Origin: Petrimonas sp.
GTDB taxonomy: Bacteria; Bacteroidota; Bacteroidia; Bacteroidales; Dysgonomonadaceae
Assembly: GCA_012839475.1 (NCBI GenBank)
Contig: DUNG01000025.1
Coordinates: 1-39,100, forward strand
Direction: 5' to 3'
Length of the DNA: 39,100 nt
The notes below the pieces were generated by a model. That model had not been told where the DNA came from. It worked only from the letters and a program-made list of their open reading frames with translations, and made no database searches. This document shows positions 34,721 to 39,100 of the stretch, in pieces (the stretch's first letter is position 1; each line of letters begins with the position of its first letter). Position numbers and translations under genes: made by a program.

Positions 34721-36004
34721 ATGATCTATTACGAGAAAGGCTCACCGGGTACCAGCTTGTCGCACGCGGATCTGCAGCAAGGACTACAGGAAGCGTTGGA
34801 CAAGCTGGGGGAAAGGCGTAAGGTACTTGCCATACCACCCGATTACACCCGCCTGCCGAGCCGGGCGGGAGAACTTACCGAGATGGCATGGAAGTACTTT
34901 GGCGATCGTCTCACCGACGTGCTGCCGGCATTGGGTACGCACACCCCCATGACCGATGAGCAGATCAGTCATATGTTCGGGAAACTTCCCGCGTCGCTCA
35001 TACGGGAACACGACTGGAGGAACGACGTCATCACGTTGGGAGAGGTGCCGGCGAGTTACGTGAGGGAGGTGAGCGATGGGGACGTCGACTTCCCTTGGCC
35101 GGCGCAGGTAAACAGGTTACTGGTGGAAGGGGGGTTCGACCTGATCCTCTCGATCGGGCAGGTGGTACCTCACGAGGTGGTGGGGATGGCCAACTACAAC
35201 AAGAATATCCTCGTGGGGACCGGCGGTAGCGAGGGGATCAACAAGAGCCATTACATCGGTGCCGTGTACGGCATGGAGCGGATGATGGGTCGTTCCGATA
35301 CGCCCGTCCGCCGCGTATTTAACTACGCTACCGAGAAGTTCCTGCACGAGCTGCCTATCCTCTACGTCCTTACCGTGGTGGGCGTAAACGAGGAGGGAAG
35401 GCAACAGACCTACGGGCTGTTCGTGGGAGATGACCTTGAGGTGTTCGAGCGGGCAGCCAAACTTTCGTTGGAGGTGAACTTCGTGATGGTGGAGCGGCCG
35501 CTGAAAAAGACGCTGGTATGGCTCGACCCCACCGAGTTCAAGAGCACCTGGCTGGGTAACAAGTCGATCTACCGCACGCGGATGGCGATTGCCGATGGGG
35601 GCGAGCTGATCGTGCTGGCGCCTGCGCTAAAAGAGTTCGGTGAGGATAAAGAGATTGATCACCTTATCCGAAAGTACGGCTACCACGGTACACCGGCTAC
35701 ACTGAAGGCCGTCGCGGAGAACCAAGACCTCCGGGAGAACCTTAGTGCGGCTGCCCACCTGATTCACGGCTCGTCGGAGGGTCGGTTTACCGTGACCTAC
35801 TGCCCGGGGAAGGGGAGCGAGAACCTCACCCGGGAGGAGATCGAGAGCGTGGGGTTCCAATGGGGCGACTACGATGAGGTGATGAGTAGGTACGACCTAT
35901 CAAAGCTGAAAGAGGGGTTCAACCAGCTCCCCGATGGGGAAGAGATCTACTACATATCGAGCCCGGCCCTTGGCCTGTGGGCGCATAGGGATCGGTTCGA
36001 GTAG
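34721..36004 (+). CDS. LarA-family nickel-dependent 2-hydroxyacid epimerase, candidate D-mannonate/D-gluconate 2-epimerase
   Basis: A 427-residue LarA (DUF2088) protein. The signature residues of Lactiplantibacillus plantarum LarA are all found: D41 and R44 in PPDYTRLPS (LarA D72, R75), H74 in GTHTP (H108), H151 in PHEVVG (H174), K161 in NKNILVG (K184, which carries the nickel-pincer nucleotide) and H177 in KSHYIG (H200, nickel ligand). The 10- and 16-residue spacings between the last three are identical to LarA. It should therefore epimerise a 2-hydroxyacid at C2 by hydride transfer. The LarA superfamily is known to include a D-gluconate 2-epimerase. Placement three bases after gnd, in an operon with uxuB and a sugar-acid kinase, points to mannonate -> gluconate. 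The cofactor genes larB, larC and larE are not in the window. Confidence 0.82.
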   Translation: MIYYEKGSPGTSLSHADLQQGLQEALDKLGERRKVLAIPPDYTRLPSRAGELTEMAWKYFGDRLTDVLPALGTHTPMTDEQISHMFGKLPASLIREHDWRNDVITLGEVPASYVREVSDGDVDFPWPAQVNRLLVEGGFDLILSIGQVVPHEVVGMANYNKNILVGTGGSEGINKSHYIGAVYGMERMMGRSDTPVRRVFNYATEKFLHELPILYVLTVVGVNEEGRQQTYGLFVGDDLEVFERAAKLSLEVNFVMVERPLKKTLVWLDPTEFKSTWLGNKSIYRTRMAIADGGELIVLAPALKEFGEDKEIDHLIRKYGYHGTPATLKAVAENQDLRENLSAAAHLIHGSSEGRFTVTYCPGKGSENLTREEIESVGFQWGDYDEVMSRYDLSKLKEGFNQLPDGEEIYYISSPALGLWAHRDRFE

Positions 36005-36030
36005 CTTACACGAAGAGGCAACGTTTAAAA

Positions 36031-37473
36031 ATGAACATAAATCAAAACAACATGACAACAAGAAGAGAATTTATTAAAACCGCGACCTTAGCATCAGCAG
36101 GGCTCGCGATGGGCGGTATCACCACACGAACCAATGCCGCGAGTTACAGCCGCATCGTGGGTGCTAACCAAAAGGTGAACTTGGCGGTCATCGGGATTGG
36201 TAATCGTGGATGGGATATCATTAACGACTTTGATAGGACGGGGTTGGCCAACGTGGTGGCGCTGTGCGACGTGGACTTGGGTGCCCAGCACACCAGGAAT
36301 GCGCTGAACAAGTTTCCGAACGCCAAGCGTTTCAAGGATTTCCGGGAGATGTTCGACAAGATAGGTAACGAGTTCGAGGCGGTGGCGATCGCGACACCCG
36401 ACTTCGCCCACTTCCCGGCCACCATGATGTCGATCGTCGAGGGGAAGCATGTCTTCGTGGAAAAACCATTGACAAGAACGTTTCACGAGTCGGAGCTCCT
36501 GCTCAAAGCCGTCGCCAAGTACCCCAACGTGGTGACCCAGATGGGTAACCAGGGGCACTCCGAGGCCAACTACTTCCAGTTTAAAGCGTGGAAAGAGGCG
36601 GGGATCATCAAGGACGTGACGGCCGTGACCGCGCACATGAACAACCCGCGCCGCTGGCACGGCTGGGACCCCTCCATCACTCGTTTCCCGGCTGCCGAAC
36701 CTATTCCGGAGACGCTGGACTGGGACGTCTGGCTGATGGCCCAACGCCACCACGATTACAACAAAGATTTTCATAACGGCCAATGGCGTTGCTGGTATGA
36801 CTTCGGGATGGGTGCCTTGGGCGATTGGGGGGCGCACATCATCGATACGGTGCACGAGTTCCTTGACCTGGGACTACCGGAAGAGGTTACACCCCTGTTA
36901 TTAAAAGACCATAACGACTACTTCTTCCCCATGTCGAGCACGATCGAGTTCAAGTTCCCCGCAAGGGGTGATATGCCCCCGCTGACGATTACCTGGTATG
37001 ACGGCCTGGATAACATCCCCGCCGTCCCGGAAGGGTATGGCGTATCGGAACTCGATCCCAACATCCCACCGGTGGCTGGCGGGAAGATCCAACCGGCTAA
37101 GCTGAACCCCGGGAAGGAGATCTACAGCAAGGAGCTTACGTTCAAGGGCGGATCGCATGGTAGCACGCTGAGTATCATCCCCGACGAGAAGGCGAAGGAG
37201 ATGGAGAAGCACCTGCCGGAAGTACCCCCAAGTCCCTCCAACCATTATGCTAACTTCCTGTTGGCCTGCCTGGGTAAGGAGAAGACCCGCTCACCGTTCG
37301 AGATTTCTGCCCCGCTAAGCCAGGTGTTCTGTCTTGGCGTGGCTGCCCAGCGACTCAATCGCAAGATCGTGTTCGATCGTGAAACGAAGCGGGTGACGAA
37401 TGACGCGTTCGCGGACGCGTACCTAACCGGTGAGCCGCCAAGGAAAGGTTGGGAGGACTTTTACGTGATTTAA
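36031..37473 (+). CDS. Tat-exported Gfo/Idh/MocA-family oxidoreductase
   Basis: A 480-residue oxidoreductase with twin-arginine leader (TTRREFIKTATLASAGLAMGG). The nucleotide motif is VIGIGNRGWD, and VEKPLTRTF holds the conserved lysine. Aromatic-rich segments (RRWHGWDPS, QWRCWYDFGMGALGDWGAHIIDT) are typical of the large Bacteroidota branch of this family. It lies 26 bases after the LarA-family gene and 89 before a tandem-DUF1080 lipoprotein. Exported Gfo/Idh enzymes paired with DUF1080 proteins have been linked to glycoside cleavage through 3-keto intermediates, so a role in the periplasm on uronosyl or xylosyl substrates is plausible. A second ATG at 36052, just before TTRREF, could be the true start. 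Confidence 0.87.
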   Translation: MNINQNNMTTRREFIKTATLASAGLAMGGITTRTNAASYSRIVGANQKVNLAVIGIGNRGWDIINDFDRTGLANVVALCDVDLGAQHTRNALNKFPNAKRFKDFREMFDKIGNEFEAVAIATPDFAHFPATMMSIVEGKHVFVEKPLTRTFHESELLLKAVAKYPNVVTQMGNQGHSEANYFQFKAWKEAGIIKDVTAVTAHMNNPRRWHGWDPSITRFPAAEPIPETLDWDVWLMAQRHHDYNKDFHNGQWRCWYDFGMGALGDWGAHIIDTVHEFLDLGLPEEVTPLLLKDHNDYFFPMSSTIEFKFPARGDMPPLTITWYDGLDNIPAVPEGYGVSELDPNIPPVAGGKIQPAKLNPGKEIYSKELTFKGGSHGSTLSIIPDEKAKEMEKHLPEVPPSPSNHYANFLLACLGKEKTRSPFEISAPLSQVFCLGVAAQRLNRKIVFDRETKRVTNDAFADAYLTGEPPRKGWEDFYVI

Positions 37474-37562
37474 TGGCCTTCGTCTAAGAAGTGAGTAGAA
37501 GGGAAATAGGTGAAAAAACTAATTAATAGAGAACAAACAAAGAAAACAAAAAAGGAGTAATA

Positions 37563-38921
37563 ATGAAGAAAATAGCTTTTTTAGCAACCACATGTATGTT
37601 CGTCTTGGCCTCCTGTTCGCAGGGACCCAAGTGGCAGGAGCTGTTCAACGGGAAAGACCTTCAGGGATGGGAAAAGCTGAATGGCACGGCCGAGTACAAA
37701 GTGGAAGACAACACCATCATCGGCATTTCCGCAATGAACACGCCCAACACGTTCCTGGCTACCACGGAAGAGTACGGTGATTTTATCCTGGAGTTCGACT
37801 TTAAAGTGGACGATGGGTTGAACTCGGGGGTTCAGTTTAGGAGCTTGAGCATGGACGAGTATCAGAACGGACGCGTGCATGGGTATCAATTCGAGATCGA
37901 CCCGTCGGATCGAGCTTGGACGGGAGGCGTCTACGACGAAGCGCGTAGGGGCTGGTTATATCCCTTAACCTACAATCCAGAGGGGCAAGCCGCCTTTAAA
38001 AACGGCGAGTGGAACAGTGCCCGCATTGAAGCGATCGGCAGCTCCATCCGTACATGGGTCAACGGGATACCATGTACCGATCTGTTGGACAACACTACCT
38101 CTACTGGCTTTATCGCCCTGCAGGTGCACTCTATCAGGAACGAGGAGTTGGTCGGCAAGACGGTCTCCTGGCGTAATATACGAATACTCACCGAGGATCT
38201 TGACATCTACCGGACCCCAGACAACCCTGAGGTGAAACAATTGAACACGATTGCCAACACCATCTCCGAGCGCGAGGCCGCGGAAGGGTGGGAGCTGCTC
38301 TGGGATGGTGAAACCACGGAAGGATGGCGAGGTGCCCGGCTCGATGGTTTTCCCGAGATCGGGTGGTCCATCGAAAACGGCATCCTCAAGGTGCACAAGA
38401 GCGATGGTGGGGAATCCACCAACGGTGGCGATATCGTTACCACGAAGCCCTACAAGAACTTCATGCTGAAAGTCGATTTCCGGATAACCGAAGGCGCCAA
38501 CAGTGGTATCAAGTACTTCGTGGATACTGACCTGAACAAGGAGGGTACAGGGTCGGCTATTGGCTGCGAGTTTCAGATTCTGGACGACCAGAATCACCCC
38601 GACGCCAATATGGGTAAAGATGGAAACCGGACGCTCGGCTCGCTTTACGACTTGATTGCGGCACCGACAGACAAGCCTTTCCGTCGAGGGTTCTTTAACA
38701 CGGCCCAGGTCGTGGTGCAAGGGAACCACGTAGAGCACTGGCTGAACGGGATTAAAATCGTGGAATACGAGCGCAATACCGACGAGTGGAACAAGCTAGT
38801 GCAGACCAGCAAGTACAAAAATTGGCCCAACTTCGGAAACGCCGAAGAGGGGTTGATCTTGCTGCAAGACCACGGCGATGAGGTGTGGTTCCAGAATATC
38901 AAGATCAAAGTGCTGGAGTAA
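37563..38921 (+). CDS. Lipoprotein with two DUF1080 domains (3-keto-glycoside hydrolase/lyase-like)
   Basis: A 452-residue protein with a lipoprotein leader (FVLASCS, Cys at 18). Two DUF1080 jelly-roll domains follow: about 24-210, beginning [15 protein letters not shown], and about 243-451, beginning [15 protein letters not shown]. Each shows the family pattern of GD/KNF-xLxxDFxxxxGxNSGxxF and a later GxxExQI/YQFEI strand. DUF1080 proteins from Bacteroides act on 3-keto-glycosides formed by Gfo/Idh oxidoreductases, which matches its neighbour. Two fused domains suggest either two specificities or one catalytic and one binding domain. It is the last gene of the operon, 30 bases before the terminator. 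Confidence 0.88.
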   Translation: MKKIAFLATTCMFVLASCSQGPKWQELFNGKDLQGWEKLNGTAEYKVEDNTIIGISAMNTPNTFLATTEEYGDFILEFDFKVDDGLNSGVQFRSLSMDEYQNGRVHGYQFEIDPSDRAWTGGVYDEARRGWLYPLTYNPEGQAAFKNGEWNSARIEAIGSSIRTWVNGIPCTDLLDNTTSTGFIALQVHSIRNEELVGKTVSWRNIRILTEDLDIYRTPDNPEVKQLNTIANTISEREAAEGWELLWDGETTEGWRGARLDGFPEIGWSIENGILKVHKSDGGESTNGGDIVTTKPYKNFMLKVDFRITEGANSGIKYFVDTDLNKEGTGSAIGCEFQILDDQNHPDANMGKDGNRTLGSLYDLIAAPTDKPFRRGFFNTAQVVVQGNHVEHWLNGIKIVEYERNTDEWNKLVQTSKYKNWPNFGNAEEGLILLQDHGDEVWFQNIKIKVLE

Positions 38922-38951
38922 CCCGTCGTTGAGTTAAACAGGCAATAGAGG

Positions 38952-38978
38952 GGGGCCGTCTCGTTTTGAGACGGCCCC
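38952..38978 (+). terminator. Intrinsic terminator of the uxuB operon
   Basis: GGGGCCGTCTC (38952-38962) and GAGACGGCCCC (38968-38978) form a perfect 11-bp stem with loop GTTTT, followed by TTTCT. The second IS copy starts 7 bases later. Confidence 0.93.
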
Positions 38979-38984
38979 TTTCTA

Positions 38985-39100
38985 TAGGGACATTCGTTTA
39001 ATTCCAATTCAAGAGCATGACTGGTAGGAATATTGGTCTTGCTCTTTTTCTTTTTTTGAAGTTTTAGCTTTTCATTGATGTTTTTCGGGATTTTTCCCCC
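38985..39100 (-). mobile_element. Second IS copy, left end only (cut by the window end)
   Basis: Begins with the same terminal repeat TAGGGACATTC and is identical to the first copy for all 116 visible bases, in the same orientation. The transposase gene would lie beyond the window. Flank sequence before it is CCCCTTTCTA. Confidence 0.95.

Noticed and set aside
34721-36004. A lactate racemase
   Set aside because: The fold and catalytic residues fit, but the neighbours are all sugar-acid enzymes and no lactate genes are present; lactate as substrate is unlikely though not excluded.
36094-36855. Minus-strand frame of 253 codons within the Gfo/Idh gene
   Set aside because: Antisense shadow, rich in His, Val, Arg and Gly as expected from the reverse of a coding strand; no motif.
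37965-38738. Minus-strand frame of 257 codons within the DUF1080 gene
   Set aside because: Shadow of the tandem-DUF1080 gene, whose leader and repeats are convincing.
1-39100. CRISPR array, tRNA, rRNA, toxin-antitoxin or phage defence genes
   Set aside because: No regularly spaced repeats, no cloverleaf or rRNA-like stretch and no defence-type domains were seen on either strand.

Overview
The window reads as Bacteroidota (order Bacteroidales by overall gene content; the family is a guess). The reasons are promoters of the TTTG / TAnnTTTG type (for example 30755-30784 and 16339-16369), AT-rich starts without Shine-Dalgarno sequences, lipoprotein and twin-arginine leaders, and a xylose isomerase and KduI-type proteins resembling those of Bacteroides. 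The content is one catabolic island for acetylated (glucurono)xylan and its hexuronates. It is bracketed by two same-orientation copies of one insertion sequence: a complete copy at 2-1700, and the first 116 bases of another at 38985-39100. I found no rRNA, tRNA or CRISPR.

Layout. (1) 1-1700: IS with DDE transposase. (2) 1804-11263, minus strand: a xylan operon transcribed as CE20-like acetylesterase, GPH-family symporter, GH43, GH67 alpha-glucuronidase, xylulokinase, xylose isomerase. (3) 11671-16149, minus: a 2-keto-3-deoxygluconate (KDG) operon transcribed as kduI remnant, kduD, kdgK, eda, exuT. (4) 16551-18897, minus: GH88 lipoprotein and ROK kinase. (5) 19192-22249, plus: Tat-exported aldo/keto reductase with ferredoxin domain, plus a membrane polyferredoxin. 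(6) 22288-26444, minus: GH3 beta-xylosidase/glucosidase and a Tat-exported Gfo/Idh oxidoreductase. (7) 26754-29526, plus: uxaC and uxaE. (8) 29656-30723, minus: LacI-family regulator. (9) 30961-38921, plus: uxuB, PfkB-family kinase, gnd, LarA-family epimerase, Tat-exported Gfo/Idh oxidoreductase, tandem-DUF1080 lipoprotein, then a strong terminator directly before the second IS copy.

How it may work together. The periplasmic enzymes release xylose and (methyl)glucuronate. Xylose goes through XylA/XylB to xylulose-5-phosphate. Glucuronate and galacturonate go through UxaC, UxaE and UxuB to D-mannonate. Mannonate dehydratase (UxuA), the normal next step, is absent. Instead the operon carries a LarA-family nickel-type 2-hydroxyacid epimerase with all its signature residues, three bases after 6-phosphogluconate dehydrogenase, with a sugar-acid kinase paralogous to KdgK upstream. 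D-mannonate and D-gluconate are C2 epimers. I therefore propose the route mannonate -> gluconate -> 6-phosphogluconate -> ribulose-5-phosphate, which would bring both xylose and uronate into the pentose phosphate pool. This is inference, but it is the most interesting reading of the window.

The KDG branch shows decay: kduI is reduced from about 280 to 95 codons by two in-frame deletions that remove every zinc ligand. A 20-bp perfect palindrome between the LacI gene and uxuB, and a 15/20 match overlapping the promoter of the kdu operon in the same geometry, suggest one regulator for both branches.
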